38,681 bases of DNA, from contig NZ_JBLBVK010000022.1 of NCBI RefSeq assembly GCF_047314965.1, positions 1 to 38,681 of the forward strand, given 5' to 3'. The notes under the pieces are model-generated. The model had not been told where the DNA came from and did not search any database. It saw only the letters and a program-made list of their open reading frames with translations. Both the position numbers and the translations under genes were made by a program. Below, piece after piece: positions 1 to 8,478 of this stretch (its first letter is position 1; the number at the start of each line of letters is the position of its first letter). The DNA comes from JAVJUV01 sp047314965 (GTDB taxonomy: Bacteria > Pseudomonadota > Alphaproteobacteria > Rhodobacterales > Rhodobacteraceae).

Positions 1-84
1 CACATCACCACCAGCCGTCAGCTTCAGCTCAATCTCACGCAGCAGCTTCAAGATGTCTTCGTCTGAATGTCGCTTCCTCGCCAT
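1..84 (-). CDS. IS3-family transposase OrfA, N-terminal fragment (runs off window)
   Basis: From the ATG at 84 the minus strand reads MARKRHSDEDILKLLREIEL and continues to base 1 without a stop (28 codons). This matches the N-terminus of OrfA, the helix-turn-helix subunit of IS3-family transposases common in Rhodobacterales, which goes on to a GISDATYY-like recognition helix beyond the window. A purine-rich ribosome site (AGGGGG) lies about 10 bases upstream of the ATG. OrfA is normally joined to the DDE-type OrfB by a -1 frameshift; that part cannot be seen. The short length limits certainty about the subgroup. Confidence 0.75.
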   Translation of the reverse strand, partial: MARKRHSDEDILKLLREIELKLTAGGDV

Positions 85-139
85 GCCCAATCCCCCTCTC
101 GCGGCCAAAGTAATGGCCCAGTTCTAGGGGGGAAGGACA
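1..139 (-). mobile_element. End of an IS3-family insertion sequence (partial)
   Basis: The first ~139 bases carry the start of an IS3-type orfA reading off the left edge, preceded by about 55 bases of leader. IS3-family ends normally have the form TG...CA. On the minus strand a TG followed by a C-rich tract begins at 139, which I take as the probable terminal repeat; the plus strand there ends in aggaca. Homology of the neighbouring DUF7742 protein stops at about the same point (near residue 64), which independently supports the junction. The other end and the target duplication are outside the window, so the exact boundary is inferred. Confidence 0.6.
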
Positions 140-332
140 ACCGACGCAGCGCCGCCGCCAACAGGCTGCCATCACCATAAATGGGATGCATCCGTGCATT
201 TTGCTGAACAAATCTAGATGCATGTTCAGCTTCGCGGAACAGCCGTTCAAGAACCCAGCGCCGCCGCTCTGGCGGAACGCCTACAAGGACCCGGGCAGCC
301 GAAATCACGTCACCATGTAAAGTGCGACGCAT
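48..332 (-). CDS. DUF7742-family GTA-linked small protein, C-terminus replaced by IS sequence
   Basis: The first ~64 residues (MRRTLHGDVISAARVLVGVP onward, with R-MHPIYGDGSLLAAAL in the middle) match the small DUF7742 family that commonly follows the GTA operon in Rhodobacterales; its function is unknown. The start codon overlaps the stop of the DUF2793 gene by one base (TGATG), so it belongs to the same transcript. From about residue 65 the reading frame runs into the insertion sequence and ends at 48. The last ~30 residues are therefore encoded by IS DNA rather than by the gene. The protein is probably non-functional or altered. Call it a disrupted gene that still has an open frame. Confidence 0.65.
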   Translation of the reverse strand: MRRTLHGDVISAARVLVGVPPERRRWVLERLFREAEHASRFVQQNARMHPIYGDGSLLAAALRRLSFPPRTGPLLWPREGDWAWRGSDIQTKTS

Positions 333-1042
333 CAGGCCCGAGGCAGCAATAGCTCAGCAAAATGGATAGCAAGCCGTATCGTTCCACTGCCGTCGAAATT
401 TCCACCAATCGCCGAAAGCACCAGATCGGTCGGTGCATAATAGGCCAACGGCGTACCAGTAATCCCTCTAGTCCAGGAGCCGACGGACGTGCCAATTCCG
501 CTGCCATACCTATCCGTGCTTCCCGCGACGCCAACTTCCAGACTGGTAGCACCACCAATTGTCGACAGGACGCGCCCTGTAATTCCATAAACAATTGCAT
601 CCGCCGGAATGGCCCCCACGACAGTCGAGGTCGCCCCTGAGGAAACAGCATGGTCCACCTCTAAAGCGCGTTGAACAAAGCCCGCTCCGTTGGGCGAAAA
701 CGCACCCGCACCTTCGACCCACGAGACTCCATCAAACGTTACGGGCACACCGGCCGACGCGTCCCAGGCACTCCAGCCGCCGTCGGGGGAGACAAAGGCC
801 CAACCACCGTTCTGGTAAACCGCCAAGGTGTGATCTCGTCCGGACCAGCCCCCCACGGCACCGGCTCCTACGGCGTAAACTTGCCCCTCGGCTGGTGTTG
901 TCGGAGGCGTCGTCATCTCCACTCCACCAAGAACCAGTTGCGTCAAAGCGTCAAGCCGAACAAGCGCTTCGTTTACGGTGACATGTTTTTGCGCTTGTGC
1001 TGGTTCAAGCAACGGAAGCGCCAGTCTCGAAGTCTCAGCCAT
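332..1042 (-). CDS. DUF2793 domain protein, probable GTA tail-tip or fibre component
   Basis: A 236-residue protein starting at the ATG at 1042, which overlaps the end of g15 by 8 bases; the longer open frame upstream lies inside g15 and is not used. Residues ~5-115 form a DUF2793 domain: the N-terminal LPLLEPAQAQKHVTVNEAL motif followed by Trp/Gly-rich repeats such as GGWSAWD and GVSWVEGAG. This domain is typical of phage and GTA tail proteins. The C-terminal half is rich in Gly, Ser and Thr and looks like a beta-structured receptor-binding or fibre domain. Tight coupling to the megatron gene suggests attachment at the tail tip. The precise role is inferred. Confidence 0.75.
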   Translation of the reverse strand: MAETSRLALPLLEPAQAQKHVTVNEALVRLDALTQLVLGGVEMTTPPTTPAEGQVYAVGAGAVGGWSGRDHTLAVYQNGGWAFVSPDGGWSAWDASAGVPVTFDGVSWVEGAGAFSPNGAGFVQRALEVDHAVSSGATSTVVGAIPADAIVYGITGRVLSTIGGATSLEVGVAGSTDRYGSGIGTSVGSWTRGITGTPLAYYAPTDLVLSAIGGNFDGSGTIRLAIHFAELLLPRA

Positions 1043-4000
1043 CGATATCAATCCTTGCATAATGTCCCGGCCCCACTCGGTCCGAAATCTGTGCCACTTC
1101 GACGCGAAACGAGGTTCCAACGCCGTCGACTGCCTGTTCAGCGGCGCCATAGACCCAACCAGGGGTCGAAACAGTAATTTCGCGCCGCAACATGCCTTCA
1201 ACGACGACGCGCACCAAATAGCTTTCGGTCGCCTCGCCCATTGGAACTTCTGGAAGGAGCCATGAATCGCCGTCGATCCGGGTCCGACGGATCCAATTTA
1301 CAACCAATGAACCATCTTCGGCCCACAACGCTCTCAGGTGGGCTGGTCTCAACGGCATGAAAGCGAGGCCGCTGGCCTGATGGACTATCTCCGTATAGGC
1401 GATGTGATCGACCGGCTTGCCGGCAGGGCCAATTCTATAGCGCCTCGGCGCTTCCATAAATCCTGCGGATTGGGACAGTTCCGAAAGGCTCGCGTCCAGC
1501 ACGATGATAACTGACCCGGCGGGCCAAACGGGCGGCATCAGAGCATCTGTTCCCGCCTGCCCACGCAGTCGTGTACCCAGCGACCAGGTCTCAGGTCCGA
1601 TCAAGGTGGCGTCCCTGAACTGGAACAACTCGCCACGCCCGCCAAATCGCTCGAGAATGAGGGCAGTGTTGCCACCTGCGAACAGAGTTGCATCGTCGAC
1701 CGATGAAAGAGAGGCCTCCAAGAATCGTACCTCGAGACCAGGTCCCCGATCCCAATAGCCAGAAACAGCAGCCGGTAGATCGGTCAGAGTTTGCCCCATG
1801 ACCGCCCGCCTCGACATAGTCTGTTCAAGCCGCCACGAAGCTCCATCCCGCGAAGAATAGATCGCCACTTCCCCCGGCCAAGGATCTGCGGCAACTGCTG
1901 CCCAAGGTGCCTCTCCTGCTTCCGAGCCCGGCAAAGAAGGAAGGTCGAAGACCTCGGCCCAAACAGGCAGCGGCACGGCGATCGGCCGTGTAGTTGGCAA
2001 GTGGTTCTCAGCCGACACGGCATCATATACGTCCGCCTCGACCCGCACCGCGGTGATCTGTTTGAGACCCGCTTCCTCGACCCGATCAATCCGGTAGGTT
2101 CCGAGAACGCCGTTCGCATTCAAGGTTACGACGTCGCCCGCGGCCAAGTCCGAAGAGGGTGGGAGAGCAAAGGCCGCCATGTCTCGCGCGACCCGCGACT
2201 CTGCAAGCCATCTATCCACTATCGCCCGCGCTTCACCCTCAGTTAGTGCGATCGGAACTTCGCTTTCGGAAACCCCGACACTCGTTTCATCCGGGAAGAT
2301 ACTATCAATCGAGCGCCCCTCATAATCCGCATCTGCTTCTATGAAACCCAACCGAACGCGACCCGAGACTTCAGCTTCAGGCGCTCGCGAGGAAGTCACA
2401 AGAGCCCCACTCTCGCCCCATGCAAGGTCGCTTTGTTGAAGCGCCATTGGCGACGATACTTTCCGGTTCCGGAAGACCATGCGGCCGTTCTGTTCGATTG
2501 CATCGACTCCGAATGCGACAAGAAGGCTCTGCAAGCTCGCCCGCGCACCTGCGCCAGGCGTCGGAGAGAATCCACGAACAACGCCATAAAGGTCCTCAGT
2601 ATCAATATTTTCCAGCCCCGCTTTCAGGCAGATGTCACGAACAACGCTGGCGAGTGATCGCGCTGTCGCGCGGCCATTTAGCCAATGGCCGCGGCCATAG
2701 TTTTCACCATCGCTCCAAACGTCAGGATTCCCCGGAAAGAATGGATAGGGCCGCGCATCCCATGCCCATATAAACATCCTACCGGGGTCCACCATTTCAG
2801 CCCCATACACTCCAGAAACAGGGTTGTTGATGGGATCGTCCCAGAACTCCTTCATCGCCAGAAGGTATTGCGACTGGATAAGATCATCGCGACCACCGTT
2901 GGAGTACTTTGGCAACGAGGACTCCGAAGACTTCGGATCGAGAAACTTATTCGGCTGATTGGTCCCCCGGTCGATAGCCGCACAGCCCAATTCTGTAAAC
3001 CAGATCGGTTTCATGCCGGGTTGCCACGCCGTCTGCAGGGCCTCGCGCACGCCAGCCTTGCGATTGTGATGGTGTTCACTCCACCAGTTCTTCAGGTCCT
3101 TGTAGCGGAACAGCCAGTCCTCACCATAGGCACCATCCGAAATCGGCGTGCGCACCTGAAGCGCTTCGGCTTCCACAGAGCGATAATACCAGTCGAATCC
3201 TTCGCCACCGGCAATGTTCGCCTTGAGATAGTCGACGTTGTATATTGATCCCCAACCAGCATCCGCGTGATCCAAACCATTACGCCAATCGGACAGCGGC
3301 ATGTAATTGTCGATGCCGATGAAGTCGATTTCCGGATCCGCCCAAAGCGGGTCCAGATGAAAAAAAACATCACCGCTGCCGTCCTGCGGATGATACCCGA
3401 AATACTCCGACCAGTCGGCCGCGTATCCGATTTTAACGGACGGCCCAAGAATGCTGCGGACCTCCGCCGCAAGCTGGCGCAATTCTTCGACCGCTGGAAA
3501 ACTGTCTCCCACACCACGTATCTGTGTCAGTCCCCGCATCTCGGAACCGATACAGAAAGCGTCGACACCGCCCGCAGCCGCGCAGAGGTGCGCATAGTGC
3601 AGGATGAAGCGGCGGTAACTCATCTGGTCCGAACCGGAAAAAACGACCGAACTGCCACGCACTTCAAAATCCGTGCCGAGAGCTGATCCAAAAAACTCCT
3701 GGACTTCTGCCTCAGCCGCGATTTTTCCATCCGGACCACCCGGCCGTCCCGGTGCCTCCGATGTCGTGATCCTGCCTCTCCACGGAAGCACAGGCTGGTG
3801 AACCGAGCCACTCCAGGGATCCGGTCGTCCGTTCCCCTCCAGCTGCTCCATAAGGATGAACGGATAGAACATCACCGCCTGCCCGGCCTCGTTCATCGCA
3901 CGAATCGCCTCAATCACGGAGGCATCGGACGGCGTGCCACCATAAATTGGACGACCCAGTTCCTCAGGAACGACGTCTGCCTCTGCACGCACCAATCCGG

Positions 4001-4928
4001 ACACCGACCACGGCATACCTGCTCCGTCCAAATCCTTCTGTTCGACCTTCGGGCGTATGCTGCACACGCCGCAGCGCAGGTCATCGCCGAACCAAGACAC
4101 CACCAACGATACCGCTCCACAGCGGGGCAGTTCTTCCCTCAGAGCTTCAAGCGAGGCCGAAAAATCCGTTCCACCCGACGGACTATGAACGTTCGCCGAT
4201 CGATTTCGTCCGGGACCTTCCTCGAAATGGACGGGTGTCGTCGCCAAAGCATATTCCCCGGTTCCCGGTATGAGCGCGACAGCCCGCACATTGTCTGCCA
4301 GATCGCCCGCTCCAGTGCGCATGACCTCGAAGCTGAACTGCGGCACACGATTTCCGAAAGGCCCAAGCTCCAGGTCCTCAATGACGACATAAGCGACACC
4401 ACGGTAGGCCGGCACCTGCCCGGCCCCCTCGACCGCCTCTATTTTGGCATCCGGCAACTGGTCTTCTGTCCCGGTGTAGACACGCAGCGTCAAATCCTGT
4501 TTCGAGATCTCGTTGCCATCTGCCCAAACCCGGCCAACTCGTGTGATTTCGCCCTCGCAGAGAGCGATCGCCAGGCTGATTGAATAGGAATAGTTTCGTG
4601 TCGCCGGTTGCGATGGTGCGCCCTTTCCGCCGCCAGTCTCGGTGACACGCTCTTCAAACCGGGAGGACCAGATCACCTGCCCGGCAATGCGAACCCGTCC
4701 GTGGATGTTGGCAATGGGCGCACCTTCACTGGCCCCGGTTAAACGGAACCGGTCTACCTTTCCGGTCTCAACCGCAGGAGATCCCGCTCCGAGAAGCCGT
4801 TCATCGATCAACCGTCCGACAGTCGCACCGGCAGCACGCCCGATGACCGCCGCCGAGATACCCAGGACGGAACCGCCGATGGACGAACCAATTGCCGCGC
4901 CCGCCGCTGATAAAAGGATCGTGGCCAT
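1035..4928 (-). CDS. GTA g15, megatron host-interaction tail protein
   Basis: A 1297-residue baseplate megatron, the usual size for Rhodobacterales g15. Residues ~4-38 are a Gly/Ala-rich hydrophobic stretch. A TIM-barrel-like glycoside hydrolase domain (GTA_TIM) occupies roughly residues 430-740, with FCIGSEMRGL near 460, IDNYMPLSDW near 540 and a candidate acidic residue in WFTELG near 650. A tail-protein-3-like and Rcc01698-like C-terminal region follows. In the R. capsulatus particle this protein forms the tail tip that contacts and perforates the recipient envelope. The ribosome site AAGGGGGC lies just upstream of the ATG; g14 ends 22 bases before it. The C-terminus overlaps the DUF2793 gene. 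Confidence 0.95.
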   Translation of the reverse strand: MATILLSAAGAAIGSSIGGSVLGISAAVIGRAAGATVGRLIDERLLGAGSPAVETGKVDRFRLTGASEGAPIANIHGRVRIAGQVIWSSRFEERVTETGGGKGAPSQPATRNYSYSISLAIALCEGEITRVGRVWADGNEISKQDLTLRVYTGTEDQLPDAKIEAVEGAGQVPAYRGVAYVVIEDLELGPFGNRVPQFSFEVMRTGAGDLADNVRAVALIPGTGEYALATTPVHFEEGPGRNRSANVHSPSGGTDFSASLEALREELPRCGAVSLVVSWFGDDLRCGVCSIRPKVEQKDLDGAGMPWSVSGLVRAEADVVPEELGRPIYGGTPSDASVIEAIRAMNEAGQAVMFYPFILMEQLEGNGRPDPWSGSVHQPVLPWRGRITTSEAPGRPGGPDGKIAAEAEVQEFFGSALGTDFEVRGSSVVFSGSDQMSYRRFILHYAHLCAAAGGVDAFCIGSEMRGLTQIRGVGDSFPAVEELRQLAAEVRSILGPSVKIGYAADWSEYFGYHPQDGSGDVFFHLDPLWADPEIDFIGIDNYMPLSDWRNGLDHADAGWGSIYNVDYLKANIAGGEGFDWYYRSVEAEALQVRTPISDGAYGEDWLFRYKDLKNWWSEHHHNRKAGVREALQTAWQPGMKPIWFTELGCAAIDRGTNQPNKFLDPKSSESSLPKYSNGGRDDLIQSQYLLAMKEFWDDPINNPVSGVYGAEMVDPGRMFIWAWDARPYPFFPGNPDVWSDGENYGRGHWLNGRATARSLASVVRDICLKAGLENIDTEDLYGVVRGFSPTPGAGARASLQSLLVAFGVDAIEQNGRMVFRNRKVSSPMALQQSDLAWGESGALVTSSRAPEAEVSGRVRLGFIEADADYEGRSIDSIFPDETSVGVSESEVPIALTEGEARAIVDRWLAESRVARDMAAFALPPSSDLAAGDVVTLNANGVLGTYRIDRVEEAGLKQITAVRVEADVYDAVSAENHLPTTRPIAVPLPVWAEVFDLPSLPGSEAGEAPWAAVAADPWPGEVAIYSSRDGASWRLEQTMSRRAVMGQTLTDLPAAVSGYWDRGPGLEVRFLEASLSSVDDATLFAGGNTALILERFGGRGELFQFRDATLIGPETWSLGTRLRGQAGTDALMPPVWPAGSVIIVLDASLSELSQSAGFMEAPRRYRIGPAGKPVDHIAYTEIVHQASGLAFMPLRPAHLRALWAEDGSLVVNWIRRTRIDGDSWLLPEVPMGEATESYLVRVVVEGMLRREITVSTPGWVYGAAEQAVDGVGTSFRVEVAQISDRVGPGHYARIDIDG

Positions 4929-4950
4929 AAAGCCCCCTTGTCACTACTGT

Positions 4951-5379
4951 TCAGGTCGCATCCGGAAATGCGAAAATGCCGGAGATCCGCCTGCGCCATG
5001 GCGCGGAAAGCGGACTTTCGACAACCCCATGCCGTGCGTAGGCATGAATGAAACTCTGCGCGCTCGAACAGATCCCCAGGTGCTTCGCGACGGCATCCTC
5101 GCGCATGCGGAACAAGATGACGTCGCCCGGTATCACCTTGGTCCTCTCTCGTTCATTCAGATGGCGGCAGGCCGCGCTCATCAGCACTTCGCCTCGCGCC
5201 ACCTCGTCCCAATCCATCGAATATGGCGGCGGCTCTTCGGGCTCACGGCCATATACCTCGCGCCAAACGCCCCGCAGAAGACCCAGGCAATCGCATCCTG
5301 CGCCTCTCACCGAAGCTTGGTGCCGATAAGGTGTCCCAATCCATCTACGCGCCTCGGCGATGACTGCTTCGGCGGTCAA
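4951..5379 (-). CDS. GTA g14, NlpC/P60 cell-wall peptidase
   Basis: Counting from a TTG start at 5379, this is a 142-residue NlpC/P60 peptidase, the size usual for GTA g14. The motif GTPYRHQ (15-21) precedes the catalytic Cys31 in GCDCLGLL; His100 (KHLGIC) and His112 (SFIHAY) complete the expected active site. Such enzymes cleave peptidoglycan peptides and help the particle cross the recipient wall. The TTG overlaps the g13 stop as TTGA, the same four-base coupling used by other GTA genes here. The longer frame from an upstream ATG would overlap g13 by over 120 bases and add unrelated residues, so I prefer TTG. Confidence 0.88.
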   Translation of the reverse strand: MTAEAVIAEARRWIGTPYRHQASVRGAGCDCLGLLRGVWREVYGREPEEPPPYSMDWDEVARGEVLMSAACRHLNERERTKVIPGDVILFRMREDAVAKHLGICSSAQSFIHAYARHGVVESPLSAPWRRRISGIFAFPDAT

Positions 5380-6260
5380 CGCCTCAGGCTCCCGCCATCG
5401 TTCACCCCGGCGCGAACCGGGTAGGACACCAGCCAGTCTTCGCCCGGAATATCTGGAAAACCTCTGAAATTCATGAGGTTGTCGAACTTTTCCCGACATG
5501 TGTCCAATCGCTTGTCGCAGCCTGGCTCGACACGCACCGTGTCACCGATAGCCAGTCCGGCGCTCAACATCTGCCAAAGTTCGATCAGGCGCTGGCCGGA
5601 GACCTCCCAATCGCGCTTGACGACACCGACCGCTCCCTGTCCCGCTCCGTCGAGCACCTTGACGCGGCCGCGGATGAACCAGCCAGGAGCAAATGCCTGC
5701 ACCGTTGGAAGGGTGAGCCGGGTTCCGCCGTCGACCGCAACCACGACCGCCTCCAGCGACACTCCCGGTTGCAGCGTGTCCACCCCACAGCGCCGATCAC
5801 CGAGAACCGCCGCGCAAGGCTTTTGATAAACCAAGTTCTTCGGCTGGTTCAGCGCTTCGGCCAGCCCGCGCAATTCTGCTCTGAACTCCTGACCCCGACG
5901 CTCGATCTCACCGATTGTCCCCCGGAAAGTCAGTCTCCGTTCAGCGACATCAGCCCAGTTGACCAGCCAACTGCGCACCGCTGCGCCGTCATAAAGCCCT
6001 GCCGCAATATCCTGCTCGCGGATCGCAGCGTCGGACAGCGCACCAATGGCCTCTGCGTTATCTACGGCGAGACCCGTGCTTTGTTCGAGGGCACGCGCAG
6101 TCAGCCCGGTCGACGCGTGAAAAGCGATGTCATCGAACCTCAAATCCCGGTCGTGATCGGTGAACCCCAGTACGACGCCGTCCTTTCTTGTGACCGCCCA
6201 GGCCCTGCAGACAGTTGTAACCCCGGATTTCAAATGCGCGCTCAACGCGGCGGCATTCAT
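5376..6260 (-). CDS. GTA g13, baseplate hub protein (DUF2163)
   Basis: A 294-residue protein with the DUF2163 fold of phage BR0599-type hubs. The N-terminus has the hallmark ARAWAVTRKDGVVLGFTDHD, and the C-terminal domain carries the Cys pattern of this family: CAAVLGDRRCGVD and CDKRLDTCREKFDN followed by NFRGFPDIPGED. These cysteines bind an iron-sulfur cluster or metal in related hubs. In the RcGTA structure the hub links the distal tail ring to the megatron. The ATG overlaps the g12 stop by four bases. Confidence 0.93.
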   Translation of the reverse strand: MNAAALSAHLKSGVTTVCRAWAVTRKDGVVLGFTDHDRDLRFDDIAFHASTGLTARALEQSTGLAVDNAEAIGALSDAAIREQDIAAGLYDGAAVRSWLVNWADVAERRLTFRGTIGEIERRGQEFRAELRGLAEALNQPKNLVYQKPCAAVLGDRRCGVDTLQPGVSLEAVVVAVDGGTRLTLPTVQAFAPGWFIRGRVKVLDGAGQGAVGVVKRDWEVSGQRLIELWQMLSAGLAIGDTVRVEPGCDKRLDTCREKFDNLMNFRGFPDIPGEDWLVSYPVRAGVNDGGSLRR

Positions 6261-6889
6261 ATCCTCACCTCGACAACCGGCACGTTCGGAATGTCGCCAG
6301 CCTTGAAACTCGCCACCGAGGTCTGGATGCTGTCGGTATCGAAACGGACCGGCACGTCGAACTCGAAACCGGCAGTCACGGTCGCGCCCTGTGGTGGTGC
6401 GTCCGCGAATGTCACGATGCCAGTGGCCGGATCGACAGTGAAATCCACGCTCTCGGTCTGAAAGTCTCCCTGAAGACCCACGCGCACCGTACCTTGAACG
6501 GGCTTTCTGATGTCCCGGCTATAGCTGACATCTCCGGACCGGTAGATCTTCCGAAGCTGAAACGCCGTCCGGCTTCCATCTCCGATACTCAGAATTTGGT
6601 CTTCGAAACCCGGTTCCTCGAGGGAGCCCGACGATCGATAGTCCGACCAGTCCTTCCATCTGAATCCGTGCAGCCGTCCACGCCGCGCCTCGAAGAAGGC
6701 AATCAACGCATCGATGTCGGACAGAGACCGCATCCCCAAACCGGCGTCGTAGCGGCGGCGCGAGTCCGCCCAGGGCGTATTCCGCTCCTCGAACCCGTTT
6801 GCCAGCGTGACGATCTCTGTCAGTCGCTCTGGTCCGCCGATAGAACCAAAACTCAAATTTGCGGGAAACCGCACTTCATGAAAGGTCAT
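6257..6889 (-). CDS. GTA g12, distal tail protein (DUF2460)
   Basis: A 210-residue DUF2460 protein. The start MTFHEVRFPANLSFGSIGGP, the central FFEARRGRLHGFRWKDWSDY and the Gly-rich PPQGATVTAGFEFDVPVRFD are characteristic of this family. It forms the hexameric ring at the end of the tail tube onto which the hub assembles. It begins 8 bases after g11 and its stop overlaps the start of g13 (ATGA), consistent with coupled translation in a strictly ordered tail-tip module. Confidence 0.93.
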   Translation of the reverse strand: MTFHEVRFPANLSFGSIGGPERLTEIVTLANGFEERNTPWADSRRRYDAGLGMRSLSDIDALIAFFEARRGRLHGFRWKDWSDYRSSGSLEEPGFEDQILSIGDGSRTAFQLRKIYRSGDVSYSRDIRKPVQGTVRVGLQGDFQTESVDFTVDPATGIVTFADAPPQGATVTAGFEFDVPVRFDTDSIQTSVASFKAGDIPNVPVVEVRI

Positions 6890-6897
6890 GCCTGCCC

Positions 6898-7533
6898 CTA
6901 CCTGTTCCTTTGTGCACGCCCCAGCGCGCGACTCATCTGGGCGGCGATCTGGCTCTGGCTGCGCTGGAAACTGGCCGCATCCGGTGTCGAAATGTTCATA
7001 ACCACTTGAACCGGACGTCCGCTCCCCGCCGCTCGAACGCCGAGTTTGCCATCAGCACCGCGTGCCAACGGCATGATCGCCTCAGGCCCAGCCTCGCCCA
7101 TCAGGCCGGTGCCGCCACGCATCGGAAAATACGTTGCTCCGGATACGACACCGCCCGACGCGAAGGGCATCACCTTGCCCTGGCTAAAGGCCGCACCATT
7201 GGCGAAAAGCCCCGCCACACCTTGAGCCAGGAGGCTACCTATCTGGTTGGTGACCGGTTTGATCGCGGCAGAATAAGCCGTATTTACCAGCGAGCGTGCG
7301 ACGGCATTCAGGGCATCGCTTACCCGCATCCCGTCGAAAACCAGTCCGTCGAATGCCGACTTCAACCCGCGCGACAAGCCCTTCGACAAGACCTCTGCGT
7401 CGCGTCCCGTGGCCGCCATTGCACCCTGCATCTTCAGGATCTCGCCTGAAAGGGCGGCCGTCATCGCACCTGCATCGGCCATGGCGCCCTCCAGAGCATC
7501 CAGCTGACCTTCGAGTTCACTATCGTCTGCCAT
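6898..7533 (-). CDS. GTA g11, short tape measure protein
   Basis: A 211-residue tape-measure protein, far shorter than those of long-tailed phages, as in RcGTA, whose tail is also short. The N-terminal third (ELEGQLDALEGAMADAGAM) is alpha-helical. The middle has small hydrophobic residues (AIKPVTNQIGSLLAQGVAGL), followed by the family signature KVMPFASGGVVSGATYFPM and MGEAGPEAIMPLARG. Its length sets tail length, and it occupies the tail lumen before ejection. The start overlaps the g10.1 stop by 14 bases. Confidence 0.92.
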   Translation of the reverse strand: MADDSELEGQLDALEGAMADAGAMTAALSGEILKMQGAMAATGRDAEVLSKGLSRGLKSAFDGLVFDGMRVSDALNAVARSLVNTAYSAAIKPVTNQIGSLLAQGVAGLFANGAAFSQGKVMPFASGGVVSGATYFPMRGGTGLMGEAGPEAIMPLARGADGKLGVRAAGSGRPVQVVMNISTPDAASFQRSQSQIAAQMSRALGRAQRNR

Positions 7534-7726
7534 CTCCGTCCTTTCTCAGCTTATCAGGAAAGGCTACGGCCAGTTCTTCCAGCCGCACCCGTGTCAGGGC
7601 CATCGGTCCATCCGACTTCCCCAGCAGGAACGCCAGTTCCGCCGGGGTAAGCCGCCAAACCTCGCGCGGAGCGAGACCCCGAAGCATACCCGCCCTGAGA
7701 AGTCCGGCCCAGTCGAACCGTGTCAT
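7520..7726 (-). CDS. GTA g10.1, tail assembly chaperone (rcc01693 family)
   Basis: A 68-residue protein between g10 and the tape measure gene. It shows the rcc01693-family pattern: a helical LRAGMLRGLAPREVWRLTPA followed by a basic C-terminus. In lambda-like phages this position makes the frameshifted tail-assembly chaperone (G/GT). In GTAs the second part is a separate gene whose ATG overlaps the g10 stop by four bases, so coupling replaces frameshifting. It probably binds the tape measure protein during tail building and is not part of the finished particle. Confidence 0.85.
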   Translation of the reverse strand: MTRFDWAGLLRAGMLRGLAPREVWRLTPAELAFLLGKSDGPMALTRVRLEELAVAFPDKLRKDGDGRR

Positions 7727-8040
7727 CTGTCAGGAAAAGCGAAGGCCCGCGTCAGCAACTGCCCTGAAAGCCGCGCCGCCTCGACCAGTCCGCCTTCGAT
7801 CTCGACCGTCATCAGGTCCGTCGCGTCGCCCCGCCAGCCGCCGCCACGCAGTCCGGCCACGATCAGCGCCAATACGTCGCGGGTCGAGAACGCACCCGCC
7901 TCGAAACGTTCGACTAGAGCAATCAATGTGTCCGCCTCCATAGCACCCTCGAGCTCGGCCAATGCGCCGAGCGTCAGTTTCATGACACGACGCTCGCCAT
8001 CCATCCGGATCGCGACCTCTCCCTCCCAGGGGTTTGCCAT
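7723..8040 (-). CDS. GTA g10, tail assembly chaperone (GTA_gp10)
   Basis: A 105-residue protein with the GTA_gp10 pattern: NPWEGEV near the start, LKLTLGALAELEG-like text (MKLTLGALAELEGAMEAD) and ALIVAGLRGGGW in the middle. It is the first tail assembly chaperone, paired with g10.1. The ATG at 8040 shares one base with the g9 stop (TGATG); a GTG three bases upstream would give the common four-base overlap instead. Either start is possible and differs by one residue. Confidence 0.9.
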   Translation of the reverse strand: MANPWEGEVAIRMDGERRVMKLTLGALAELEGAMEADTLIALVERFEAGAFSTRDVLALIVAGLRGGGWRGDATDLMTVEIEGGLVEAARLSGQLLTRAFAFPDR

Positions 8041-8453
8041 CACAGCGCCTGGAATGTCAGCGCGCCCGCGGACGCCAGCGCCAACTCATAGGTCGCTTCA
8101 CCATTATGCGTGCCTGCATACTCGATCGCAGTGATCTGGAAGGGCCCCTCGACGATCCCGAAGTCGGGAATGATCACCTGAAATTCCGGGACTTCGCCGT
8201 CAAAGAAGATCTGCCGAGCCCTCTCATCCGTTGCCGCGTCCCGGAACACGCCTGATCCGCTGATCGCGGCCGATTTCACACCAGCGCCGCCCAGAAGCTC
8301 CCGCCAGCCACCCGCCGATTCAAGCGAAGTGACATCAACGCTTTCCGCATTGAACGATATCCGCGTCGCGCGAAGGCCTGCGACCGTGTCGAATTGCCCG
8401 CCGCCCGTCATGTCGAGCTTGATCAGCAGGTCTTTTCCATTCTGTGCGCCCAT
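8040..8453 (-). CDS. GTA g9, major tail (tube) protein, TP901-1 type
   Basis: A 137-residue tail tube protein of the TP901-1/GTA type. It starts MGAQNGKDLLIKLDM, typical of the family, with RISFNAESVDVTSLESAGGW in the centre and FQITAIEYAGTHNGEATYEL near the end. Stacked hexamers of it make the tube. A good ribosome site (GGGAG) lies 8-12 bases upstream of the ATG. It is one of the few internal genes with a 25-base gap before it instead of an overlap, in keeping with the need for many copies. Confidence 0.94.
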   Translation of the reverse strand: MGAQNGKDLLIKLDMTGGGQFDTVAGLRATRISFNAESVDVTSLESAGGWRELLGGAGVKSAAISGSGVFRDAATDERARQIFFDGEVPEFQVIIPDFGIVEGPFQITAIEYAGTHNGEATYELALASAGALTFQAL

Positions 8454-8478
8454 GGGTGCATCTCCCGTAAAATATGGC

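Noticed and set aside
1043..1201. Longer N-terminus for the DUF2793 protein
   Set aside because: The extra codons lie wholly within g15 in another frame and precede the conserved DUF2793 start; the ATG at 1042 fits the family.
5380..5499. Longer g14 beginning at an upstream ATG
   Set aside because: It would overlap g13 by about 120 bases and adds a basic stretch absent from GTA peptidases; the TTGA overlap start gives the normal family length.
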